Source: Carposina sasakii (taxonomy: Eukaryota; Arthropoda; Insecta; Lepidoptera; Carposinidae). From it: a stretch of DNA of 64,000 bases. A program made the translations under genes and the position numbers. The notes beneath the pieces are model-generated. The model ran no database searches and was not told the DNA's origin. It was given only the letters and a program-made list of their open reading frames with translations. Below are positions 20,880-33,500 of this stretch, one piece after another. How positions within the stretch are numbered: position 1 is the first letter of the stretch; each line of letters starts with the position of its first letter. The stretch lies in NCBI GenBank assembly GCA_014607495.2, contig CP053167.1:7688001-7752000 (forward strand), written 5' to 3'.

Positions 20880-21030
20880 ACATAAAAATCACGCCTCTTT
20901 CCCGGGCAGGGGTAGGCAGAGATCACGGATCTCCATTTTCTACGATCCTGACACACATCTTTCCTTTCGCTTTATCTACTTTCATTATATTCTTCATGCA
21001 TGCTCGTCGCTTTAGGGTACTCTTGATCTT
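20880..21030 (-). repeat. Non-LTR pol fragment
   Basis: The minus-strand translation contains [20 protein letters not shown], matching the fragment at 7130-7385. It is followed by the AGRGARMKNI-type basic segment. Too short to assign a clade. Confidence 0.5.
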
Positions 21031-21150
21031 ACCGAGAGAGATAAATTGCCTTTTACCACTTTGTTTGTTAATTTATGTTAACGGTAACGAGTTCGCATTT
21101 TATTGTAAACTCGTAATCAGTGGATAAATTCGAAAATACCCTCCAAGGAA

Positions 21151-21345
21151 TAGGGCAGGATTTAGAGGTCCGGAAACAAGAATTATCTGAAATTAAATTT
21201 TAGTGTTAACGAACGGAACATTTCGATCTTTTTTAGCCAAAAATCGTTGATTATTTCGCTGAAATTTGGAGTTTGAAAGATATTTTTTCCGAAATCTCTA
21301 TTGTGGAGCTTGCGCCCCGGTTGCCCTCCCCTAAATCCAGCCCTG
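21151..21345. mobile_element. hAT-type MITE with perfect 8-bp target duplication
   Basis: The ends TAGGGCAGGATTTAGAGG and CCCTAAATCCAGCCCTG are inverted near-matches. CCAAGGAA flanks both sides (21143-21150 and 21346-21353). Length is 195 bp with no ORF. The 8-bp duplication and CAGGG-like end fit the hAT superfamily. Confidence 0.85.
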
Positions 21346-21509
21346 CCAAGGAAGTACCTAAATCTAAGTTTATATTGTAGGGACCTTTGCTTGTGTTAGA
21401 CGGAAATAGGTACAGTAATGAAACGAAACATAAGCATATAAGTGTTTACTGAAAAAAATTAGTACCCACATAATAAATTAAATACAATAGGTGTAATTTG
21501 TAAAGCTAA

Positions 21510-24500
21510 TTACTTGACAGGTTTCATTTGCCAGAGACCATCGTTGAGATAATGACAGTTTTCTATGCCGACTCCTTTGTTTACTTTTGCTCTGGAAAGA
21601 AATAAATTTGCGTTTAGTAGGTAATTCTTATTGGTGCCATACATTTTCAATGAAATCACATGAATTTCAATTTCTTTAGATGGTGGGTAGGTAATCTAAT
21701 TTATTCCAGCTTGAACGGAAACGTTGCGTTCCCACCGTGGAAATATATTAGTTATAAGAGTTAGTACCTTAGTTCTGTCTACTAGAACCTACGAATTAAA
21801 CTTTGATTGCTTGGTATAAACAGCTATATGATGTAAAGCATCTTAATCTTAAAGCCAGGGCCGGCCCGCCTATACGGCGAACGGAGCAGTCGCTCCAGAC
21901 GCCTAATCCTAGAGGGCGCCTAAATGGTAAAGATATAGGTATATATTATTAGGAGCAAACAGGAGAGGCGCCATAATTGGATGTAGCTCAATTCGAAAAT
22001 TTACTTCGGGCCGGCGCTGCTTAAAGCTATATTATACAGAAACCCTTGGGGTTTCATACAAAAGTATCTCTACATACTAATCGACAAGTTATCCATATCA
22101 TTAATTGGTCAAACTTCACACTAACAAATAGCTTTTACGTCAATGAAAATCCATCCAAGAGCCCTCAAGGGAAACCACTAACCAACTGTAAACACGTTAT
22201 CATCATTATGGGCCTATTTCCATCTATGATCAGATGATTAGCAGTTTAAACATCTGCCCTCGAGGCTATACAGCCCGATCCTAGAGCGGCAGACACGCAA
22301 GCACGGCATACATGTTGTATCGCTGCTGGTAGTGCTTGTGGACTGGGTGGTGGAACGTGTCTTTTTACACGTTATAAAAGACTCACATATCATCAGTAGA
22401 CAGCGAAGTCATGCCAATGGCAAGCGCATGCTGCTTCCCCTCAGCCATAACCGCGACCACTTGACCCTTGTCCACGGTGGACATCCTGGCCCCGGGGGAC
22501 GTCAGGCCGGGGCACATGATGTTAGCGCCGCTGAGCACGAAGCGGATGGCGCCTTTGTCCACTTGCTGCATCGGCAGGAAGAACGGGTCTGGCAAGGAAT
22601 ATGTAGACTGATTGGTAGGTACATAAGTCATTATGAAAAATCATGATAATGATAGACGCATACTTAGACATGCAAGTAGCGACACGAAACTCTAGCCCGT
22701 ATGCTTTTATATCCGTATGGATGGATCGAATGCAGAATTAGATGTATATACCTACAACTACAACCTACCTACAGTGTGGACGGCATAACGCATAGTTAGA
22801 AGACCACGAAACAATGATAATAAACCAATTATCCATTCAAATATACAGCAAATTGCTAAATGTAGGAATAATTAAATTGTAAATAGATTGTAAAATATTG
22901 GATTTTAGATTAACACATTAACATTTATTAACTGTTTCCGTTAAATTGCAACTATCGATTTTTTACTATCTAGGTACTACTCATGTAGCTATAAATACAA
23001 GTAGATACAATTTATAGGTAGGTATAATAGAAAAGCATCTATTTTGCCCTATCCTGTAGGTGCTAAATTAATCTACAAGTGTTATTCATCGATTTTATTT
23101 ATTCGGTTTCTAAAGTCTTCTACCTAAAGTATGGATGCGGATTTTATTAAATTCCATACAATAATCCCTCACTCTTTATTCTCCATCACTCTCATTGACG
23201 TACGGATGTTCATCTCGCGCCGATAGTCACAAGCTCGACGGCAATATATTTATATCGAGTGACAGATAGTGAAAGATCAATGAACTGAATTCTTAGTGAT
23301 CCACGTCCGCACTTAATACAAGGTGTAGCTAATGAAGATATATTAAGCTAATTCCTAAGAAACTATCCAAGAAAGATAATTTAAAACTTACATTTGTGCA
23401 GTAGCTTCAGGGTGGGCATCCACGGACCTTCGCGTTGACGGAAGAAAAGCAGCTCGCCGGCGCTGTTCACGACGATCTCAATGTGGTCGTGGCTGAAAGT
23501 GGTGGAGAACAACATAAGTGAGAGAGCTGAGCTCTACAAGTGCAGGTAGAGTTCCACTATTAAAGGCTAGGAAACAGTAGTAGCTAGTAGCGCCGTAAGG
23601 TAGAGTCGGCGTTCATTGATCGTTGACTCAAACCTCAACCACACTCAACCATTGAAAAACGAACTCTTAAAACTAAGCTAAACAGACTAAAAACTCAAAT
23701 AAATTGGCAAGGAAGTTATGCAGGTACTCACAGACCAAGATAGGTAGATAGCCATTTTTTTTAATAGGATGGCAAATACTTGACTTGTAACAAAAACCAT
23801 AATTATAAAACTGTCATATAAGTCATGGTCATGGTGCTATTCATTGGAGCGTCACCTATGTATGCATCCGTACCCAGTGCACAAATCTGAATACCAAAAG
23901 TTATCACGAGAGTTAAAGCACAAGATTAAATAACACTCACCCATCCAGATATCAACCGCGGTAAGGTTGCTTAACACGTTCAAAAGACGTGGCTGTATAA
24001 TTATTATGAAAGCCGATAATTACTACGCATAATATCATCTCCGCAGACACGCTCTACCGAACATTGCTTACAGAAGGCAATTTCACTTCGCGCACGTTTA
24101 AATTGCAAATCTCTGTATTGTTTCAATATTGCACTTATTGCAGAATTGAATCTACGGCTGTTTCTAGAATGTGTATAATAAAATGCACTAGTATTGCTTA
24201 ATTAAGTTCTTTTAGTGTTGTAAGAACTACCAACATCAGTTGTAATACCATAAATGGACACACTCTCGTTTTTCAAGTGTACCTCTAGTCTAGCAAATTT
24301 CACTGCGCCTATATCATGGAATGCATAAAAATAATAATTTGGTATACTCTTAGCTAAAACACCGAGTCACGTGCGTGTACGACACAAACTTATGTCATCA
24401 CATTATGTCATTGACGGTTCTTACGTACAAAATGGTGGGGTCGTCGTCAGCGTCTACATAGGTACGATATGCCATATCTTGTTCCAAGACATACAAACAA

Positions 24501-27500
24501 ACTACACATACAGTGATGTTTCATGATATAGACAAAGATGGAACATGCCTCCCTAACCACAGTGCTAAGTACAAGTCCTATTTTTGCACGTGCACTTGCT
24601 TTATGTTCTTACCATTTGATAATCCTGAAGGTATCCTTCTTGGGCAGCACCTGGTCGACATAGTTCTCCAGGTGGGGGTACAGCTCCAGGAGCCGAGTCC
24701 TGATGCCTTTCTGCACGGAAGACTTCAGCTGCTGCACGCCTGAAATGCTCTCCTTTTCGTCGAACCTGGAAAGTGAAACATCATGTAACATGTTATTAAA
24801 CGTGGTAACATTAGTACAGAACGGAATATAAAAAAAACATAAACTAATAAATAATTCGTAGTATCTTCCGAGGAATTAGGTCCGAAGTTTACACAGACAA
24901 AGTCGCTATGAATGGCTAGTCAGTCTATATCGGGTAAAGGAACTTTCCACGGGTTCTACCCCCCACTTCGCAGCTTCGTTCCAATAACAAAGTCTCCAGA
25001 TAAAAGGCGCTGGGTCTTTGTAATTCCAACACTGTTTATGTTATTTCATTTAGTTTCGCAAAAGTCCGTGTTGAGTATAGGTACCTAGCTAGAGGGAGAT
25101 AAGCAAGTTCATTTCAGTTCGATTGCAGACAATGTGACCGCTGAACGTTGGCCATCGACCTTATTTCCCTCGTATAAAAAGGTTTATATTTAAGGGTTTG
25201 ACGGTAAATGAATGTACGAGTATCCGGTGACGCTATTTGAAGAGCTGAAGGGTGTTTTATGGATTCTCGTGAGGTAATAAAGTGAGGACACTCGAGTACC
25301 TACTCTTTAAGATTTATTTACTTTTATTATTATATTGATACGATATAAAGATATCTCATATACGTACTATAAAAAAGTACTTTCAGAATGCCAATACCTA
25401 TCAAACTAAATATTTCTACCATTGGGCTTCTTTGTACTAGATAGCTTTTTTCACACACTTCACTTCCTAGAAGTACACAAGTAAAGCATAGCGAAGAGTC
25501 TTGGCAGTGTGCTATTACAATACAATCGTGTATTCATTGTGTTTTCGAGAAATTATGCGCAACTCCAGTAGGCCCAACACCTGACACCATGCTGCTAATA
25601 ATTATGTTGTGTGTTTGTATGACATATCTCCTCATAACTTTATCAGAAGTAGGTTAGGAACCTAGATCAAGTGATTGCCTAGCAGTATAGATCTGAAAAT
25701 AGCCTAGAATCAAACCGGATCATACCTCAAAAAAAAATATGTTCATGGATATTGGAAAGAAAAATAAAAGACTTAGGGCGGATTTTTTAAATCGTCAAAA
25801 AGCCTATTTGAGGGTTGCTATGAAACTTGATAAAGATAGAGACAGCATCAACTTTATTCTTCGGATAGGCTATCTCACCATTGGAAAAATCCGTTTATAC
25901 GCCCTATGTCAAATACGCAAAATGTCACGGCCCTTACTTATACCGTTTTTTGCCTACCTATAAAAATTATATTGTACATACTACCCTATCATTACAAAGA
26001 AACCCATCCAACAAGATCGATCGAGCTAGAGCGCTTTATTATATTGACAGACCAGCACTATGTTCAGATGATGGATGACCCTAGGTTTTATCCACATGGC
26101 TAAAGTTATTTCCAAAATTATGGATTGCCGTGACTTTCCGTTGTGAATATTAGAGTATACCCTACAAGAATGCCTTTCGAATGTGCCTTTAATATAATGT
26201 TGATAATAGTGTCAGACAACACTGAAGCTCCATCAGCATCGATAAGGTCTTCTTGGCATAATATAAATAAATATTTTAAGATTTCTCTTATGGACTGACT
26301 CTGGAATGGAAAATAATAGGGGCTTGAATGGTAATTTACGGTGACGAAGGTTCAAATTGATAACGAATATGGCACGAAGGTACCTGATAGATAACCCTGA
26401 AAACTCACAAGATAATAAACATTATCATGTTCAATGAATGTACTTCTTGAACATTTGTACCTATCTCTAAATGAGCTTAACTAACATCAGTAGACTGATA
26501 ATTATAATTATTATCATCATCGCGAGTTGAGCTGGTAAGGCTGATAATCCAGTCTACGGATTCCGCATATTTGCGATCCGCTTCACTTGCGCCTTCATCC
26601 TTGGCATACTCTTAACCAATGAAGCAATTGGACTAAGTTACCAATGCGGCATGCAGGGAAATTGTTTTATGTTACCTAAATCAAGACCGTTGATTGTTAA
26701 TGTTAAATTAATTTGCATTGCTCTTGGACTCTTTTATGGCTGCAGTGGTCGATCTGCATTTACAATGTTACTTCGTTTTATATTAAGTAGTAGGTAAGTA
26801 CCCATTTCAACTTCAATAATAAATTGCCAAAATAAGCAAGAATGCCGTAATGAACTATTCATTGTTCAGACTTTACACAATGCAAATGACATACTTTTAA
26901 AAGTACTAAGCTTTATTTCAGTTCTAAGGTTCAGACGTTCAGACCTCAGACCGTTTTTGGAATGTCAATAGATAGATAGATCTAAAACTATTTTTTTGTT
27001 TGCTTGTTAACTTTGGTGGTAGAGTTCAGCATATGTTATTGTTTACTCGTAAGTAGTGTCCTTATTGCTATTTTTAACCTATTTTTAAAATTGGGTACGT
27101 AAATTGAGCTCTACCTTATAATGAAATCTAATGGAATAGATACCTGAGTAATTTAGAGGTTCCAATCTACTATTTGTAAAGCTATATCAATACCTAAATC
27201 TTATCAGTAATTTGTAGTTATTGCGCGTGCTATTACCTTGCCACGCTACACCGACCGACAAGTATAGCCTAGGTATGAAAGATTTATTATTTCCTGAGAA
27301 AACTTAGTTCTCCCGGAATAACAACTCTATCGCCTATTGGAGTAGTTTTCAGCTGATATTTTTTTCGCTAAGTAATAGATTTTGTAAAACGCAAATTGTT
27401 GTCCCCAATATTTGGTCCTTCGATCAATATAAAAATCTGAAAGCATTACAGAAAGTGTACAGTAGAACAAGTTACTTACACAGATGTTAATTTATGTTGG

Positions 27501-30500
27501 TTGTTATCTCGTATTACAATTATTGGAAGAAGTCTATCCCCCTTGAAAAGATTTCTTTTAGCAACCCTTTCCTAACGTGAACCACATAGACACGCTGCAA
27601 GATATTATAATCCTATAGCTGACAACAGGGTCGATTCTGACCGTCACACTTGAACGTAAATCTAATTTTAGTCAGGTCTATCTCTCTCTGTTCTTAACAT
27701 AAATGGCCAAGAGAGAAAAGGACAGGTAGGACTAATTTTACGTTTAGGTTTAAGTGTGACTGTCAGAAACGACCATAATAAGCTATTTATATTTTGATAA
27801 CAAGATGACGACGTAAGACAAACAAAATACAAAGGCGAATGGCGATGCGTAAACAATAATAAAGCGCATTAGAGCGTAATAACATTCTACGCTAAGAAAG
27901 AGTACATTTACCTATCTATGGTAGGTAAAGGTACTCGTACCAAGCAAGAAACTCCCCTGTTTTGAAGTGCCATATGACTATTTGTTTTAAGTTTCTGTAT
28001 CAGAGTCCAACCTAAAATTTTAATCTCAGGAATAATTAACTCATTTCAGCCTACATAATACATTACCTACGTCAATGTACAAAAAGTAAACAACAGAGGG
28101 TGATCTACGTACGTGTCCATGTAACTAGTCCAACCAAGTAGAGAATAACTTCAATGTCGATCTGTGAGCATGTGAGGAGAGCTAACGTTTTTTTTAATAC
28201 AAAGCAAACCAGCAATGCTACTAGCTTATTTAATAATAAACACGCTTTACATTAACTTTTTTCTTCTCAACTGTATAAAGTATTTTTTTGCAATGGATAG
28301 CACGATGACGACAGCTGCGACGATTGGGGACGAGAATACAGTTACTTTAACGGCGATATCTAGACTTAAATAAATATGTGTATATTAACAGCTAAGCTTT
28401 GCTGTGTATACAATAGAGTCTACCTTTCAGCTGGTAACGTAGAAATTTTAGTTGCGTCTACTAACTTGACATCAAAACTGATGGCGACGAAAGGTCAATG
28501 CATCATGCTTTCCTGTCGACGTGAAATAGTAGTTTTAAAAGGAATTTCACATCCTTTGTTGTCTCAACCGCGTGATCTTCTGTTTCGTGGCATCATTATA
28601 AGGGCAAATTGTTTGATCAATAGTAAGCTTACTATAACTTATAGTATGCTTACTACTGAAACAACAGGCCCTTAGTTTGGTTAGTATATCTACCAGGCTT
28701 CATCACTCTGAACCCACTATTTATTATAACTTGATATTACCTCTGTAGTTTTGTTCTCGAAAATGTACACAAACAAAACAATCCTGCGTCACACTACACA
28801 CTTTACCTATCAACAAGTCAAAGATTATCAAAAATGCACTTTGAACTTAGGTAACACGCGGTAAAATTAATAAGTTCTCATAGTTTTTCAGCTTCAATTT
28901 ATTATTTGTTGGTATGGATGTTATGACCTTCATTCCATTTCACATACATTCGAAACTTCTGTCATTTTCTGTCTTAACCTTTGGCTGTTAAACCAATCGA
29001 CCTTCCGCAACCATCACGAGGTAGATGAGGTTAAGTTGTAGTAGTGGAGGTAAGAAATTGTCTCCTAAACAATTATTAAACTTGGCCTCTAACGACGACC
29101 CTATTATCTTGTTAACTTGCCAAGAAGTATATAATCTCAGTTACATTTAAACGGTAGTCTAATATTAAACGCAATGTCAGTCATCGCTACTCCCTGGTCG
29201 ACATATTGACTTTGGACTGATTGTTTGCCTTTGACTTGGGTCAATGCCCATTACTTTCATAGTAGCGGACGCCATCAACTTTGTTCCCGTGACCTTACAA
29301 CCACAAACCTTTAATATATTAAGCGTTTTCTCTATTATTAGGATGCGATTCTACTAAAGATGTGCGAGGGAAATGTGTCCTTGGAGGATGTCTAGATGCG
29401 CTGGAAAAATGTATGGGGATGTTCACCAAACTAAAGAAAATGTGTCTCATGGACTGGCTGTTAGTGTGTTGCAAACTCTCTCTCTAGTTTGTTTTGTATG
29501 AGCAACAACGTCGCACCGCTAAGCTGTTTCTACCATCTGTGCTACGCGAAGCAAGGTAAATAAAGCGTTTATATTGGTTTACGAAAAACACATTCCTCGG
29601 GACCTATCTTTGCACCTCTTTGGTAGATACCCAGCCCTACATAACTTACCTATAAGTTTCATCAAATCTGTTTAGTTTTAATATGTAATGTAAGTAACAA
29701 ACATTCAAAGTAATCCATCCTGTTTGTTACCTACATGTGTGGAATAAATATTCTCAAACATCAAGTTTAGGTTTGCAACAGTACAAGTTACTACAGCATA
29801 ATGCTCTAGGAAAATATAGTGAAGATTGGAAATGTGAGGATTTTACCAAGTTAATTTAACACCAATAGAAACAAACATTTGGGGCACCGGGGCAACATAG
29901 CAAACTAATTAAGAATTCGTATCCAAAAATAAAACAGATAGGACGCTAACAAATAAACCAATAATTACGTCGCTGGGTATTCCTTTAACCTACTGCGGAA
30001 ATGTTTTCCGAACGTCGCATTTCTGGTTACGTCACGTAATGCTCGGTTTAGAGCACGCAAGTCAGTTGATGGACGACAAAGATGGAAACCTTTGCATAGC
30101 TCGTGAGTAGGCATAGGGAGTGGCGCGCCCCGTCTTCCTGGGTGGTTAAATAAATTGAGGCATTGGGGACTTTGGGACTGGCCACTATAGTGACGACGTA
30201 GTTTGTCTAAGAGTTGTTTCTTTGTCTAACCTGCGAACATGAAAGTAAACGGGAAGCAATAAACTAATAGGAACAAATTTTCACAGTAGGTAATTGACAA
30301 AATCCATTGCTAGTGAAATTTCTCGTGCACATAGTCAAAGCACGCACGATACACGTGCGTGACATTCATTTAAAAATATAATATCCATCCAGCCAGTAGT
30401 ACCTACTAATAATATTATGTAAACTAACCACTGTGATCAGTGATCACCACTGAAATTAGAAAAATCTAAGACAGGGATAAAAGCAGGGAAACATAAGGAA

Positions 30501-33500
30501 CTCTCACGGAATCGTATAGCAATATGAAAAGCGTAAATCCAACCCTAGGATGACCTTGGTCCTACTGAGCCGGATATAATACATTAAGAAAACTTTTGAT
30601 AAGGGACAAGCAACAGCCCAGTATTTGTTTTATAATCAGTTTTATCCTGCTATGTCTTCTCAATCTTAAACTGAGACAGCCGGAATCAAAAATATATATT
30701 TGGCAATAGCAATCACTCGCAGGGGCTTGCTTGGCTTAATTAGTAGGTAGGTAGTAGGCACCTACCTACAGTTCATCCATACAAAGTACCTATATTAGAG
30801 CGGTTACGACACATTATCCGAGACACGTAGAATAAAACTATGACGAACGTTCCTATTGCTTTGTCTATTCAGTTATTTTCTGTTGTACCTGGTAAAAATA
30901 TCGATTTATTATAATTAACTTAATTATTCATAAGCTATAGGTACAGACAGGCATTACCTTGAACCAGAATAGAGTTGTTTCTATTGTATAACTCATAAAT
31001 ATTTTACCGCTTATGGTGTTATATCATACATTAGCAAACCATTCATAAAATCTTAACCACTTATACTTTTACGGTTTTTACAAGAAAATAAAAACTTACG
31101 TACATAGTAATTTAAATTATGTGTTCTCAAAATAGGTAGCCAGAACTGCAGTACGCAAATGAGATCTTACAGCCTCGTCTACCACAGCTGGCCAGATGTA
31201 AATGATAAGTGACAAGTTGCTAGCGTCACCTGAGGGAACACCTCACCTCAGTCGACTCTTACGACATGCACGGAAGGAGATGCAGCTTGTGTATTCTAGT
31301 AAAGCCCCGTATCCAGCACAGGAATAAATCTGACTCCAGGAAATCACGCGTAACTAAGTACCCATTATCCAATCCAAATAACTTTACCACACTATTTTTA
31401 GACTTCCTCGAGTTTTTCCACAGGATAAAACTGTTAGAATTAGTTAGTTCTACAATAAGTCTTGGGTAGAACCAAAAAGATACCTAAATCTATTTCCTGA
31501 TGTCTTTTACATGCCGTTGAAAAAACGAGACAGCATACATAATAATCCGCGTATCCTGGATTTAGGATCTTGGTGCAAGATACGCTTTAATCCGATTATA
31601 CCCCAAGAATGTATAAGGCTGTGAAGCCTTGAAAATAACTCCCTTCACCTTACATAAAGCAAGGGCAAATAAAATCGATAACCGGGCGGAGTACTCGTCA
31701 GATTATGAGCAAACGAACAAACGACATACCTACTAAGTAGATACTAGGTGATAGGACGCAGTACTGCATAAGTTCATACTTGCATATGACTTTAAATAAC
31801 TTTAGAAACGTTTCCAATAATGTAATTTCAAAAAGAGATGGTAAAATTCGTCATCCGAGTAATTGACCCGGTGGCTCAGTGGTAAGAGCGCTGGCACGGA
31901 ATGCAGAGGTCGTGGGTTCGATTCCCACCCGGGTGAGGAATTTTTTCCATTTCTTTATTAATAATTTTTTAACTTTAGAAATGACGGAAGTCCTCTTTCA
32001 CTCCTACACCCCTCATCAGTAGGAAAACAAGTTACAAGAATTTTCTTCAAATGTTTTTGCTCCGTGATATACCTAGGTACCTACTGATCGATGGGGATAT
32101 TTTCCAACATAAAAAGACATTTTCCAGCGGGTTTAGTGTAGGGTTGCTATGTCAAAACTATGAAAGCCAGGATTTGAAGAAGAAATACCAGGACATTTCG
32201 ATTAAAAGCCAGGACTATACATGTGCGAAAAATACGATGGGAGAGAGTTAGTAGCGTGTGAATTTCAAAACATAGGTCTTTAACACATTCAGTGCCGGCG
32301 ACCACGTAATTGTATTATGAGGCGTTCTAGAGGTGCTGCTGACGCTTATTTGCGTCGTCGCACTAGGCGTTGACCTGATGTCTCACCCTTAAAAAATCTG
32401 CCGATAGCGAATGTGTCAGGACTCTAAAACTAAGGACGATGCTTAAAAACTATCCAGGACAGCCCAGGACACCTCAAAAAGCAGGACATCTCCTGGGAAA
32501 CAGGACGGTTGGCAACCCTAGCTTAGTGTGAGTTTTCACTTCGAACTCGATTGCGTAAACGTAAACTATTCGACCAATCACGGCTTGCCGTTGTACTCAC
32601 TTTATACATCAAGTCATCATGCCATAATGTGATTGGTTGGCTGCTTTATGTTAACGCGAACGAGTTCGAAGTGAAAACTCGCACTACGCCAAGACAGATT
32701 TCACAATAGTGTGGTAGACTAATTTCATTAATAGTATTGATGAATCATAATATAGATGTATCTAATGTGTTAGTCTTATCAGATAACAGGAAAAGATACC
32801 ATTATCTAAATGTAAGTTACCATTATCTAAATTTAAGTAATAAATAAAGCACATTTTGGATTTTATGATAATTTATTGTGTATTTAATTTATCCCACCAA
32901 AAATAACAATACTTAAGAAAATAAAGAAAGTAATATTCTACAAACGACACATTTTAAGGGCTAGTAACCATACTGTGTACTTAAAAACATTATTATAATT
33001 TGTTATGCTATTGGGGGTGACAGTAGACGGACAATGCAAGTCCACATGGTACGATACAAAATTACTTCTCATCAAGTTGTGCCTCTCAAGAGAAATATAC
33101 AGAACTAATTCTAAAGTGAAATTTACATTAGTCAGTAAAATCTACAACAGCTTGACAAACTACTGTTAAGGCAATCAGCACTTGGCGATTCAGATCAGCG
33201 TCGCACGACACGCAAGTTGTCCATAAACAAGAATAGTAACAGGGGGATATACTGCAACCTTTTTACGTCTCGAGCGTCGATAGGGACACGTGGAGCTTTC
33301 ATTCATTGGGCCAAATGCCCAAGTAGAACGTGTCACGACCCGCTGCTATGCAAATCCGCCTAGTGCAGTTCTACCCTTGGTTTTACCACAATAATGTCAA
33401 CTAAACTTAACTTTTTTATGTCCCTTTACAATAATTTCCATCCAACCATCTACAGGTAATAACTATAACATCAATTTTAACACATACGCGTATTCAAAAT

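Larger units (their letters stand above)
19220..21509. other. Intergenic region between ETFDH and MCTS1
   Basis: About 2.3 kb with no host exon recognised. It holds an RTE pol remnant (19430-19883), a Helitron-like unit (20302-20609), a non-LTR fragment (20880-21030) and an 8-bp-duplication hAT-type element (21151-21345). The first 200 bp may contain the original ETFDH promoter, now separated from the gene by the retrotransposon. Confidence 0.6.

Noticed and set aside
22332..22646. 104-aa plus-strand ORF
   Set aside because: Antisense shadow of MCTS1 exon 22387-22588.
28376..28675. 99-aa plus-strand ORF in MCTS1 intron
   Set aside because: No family resemblance or splice context; length is within chance expectation for 10 kb of intron.
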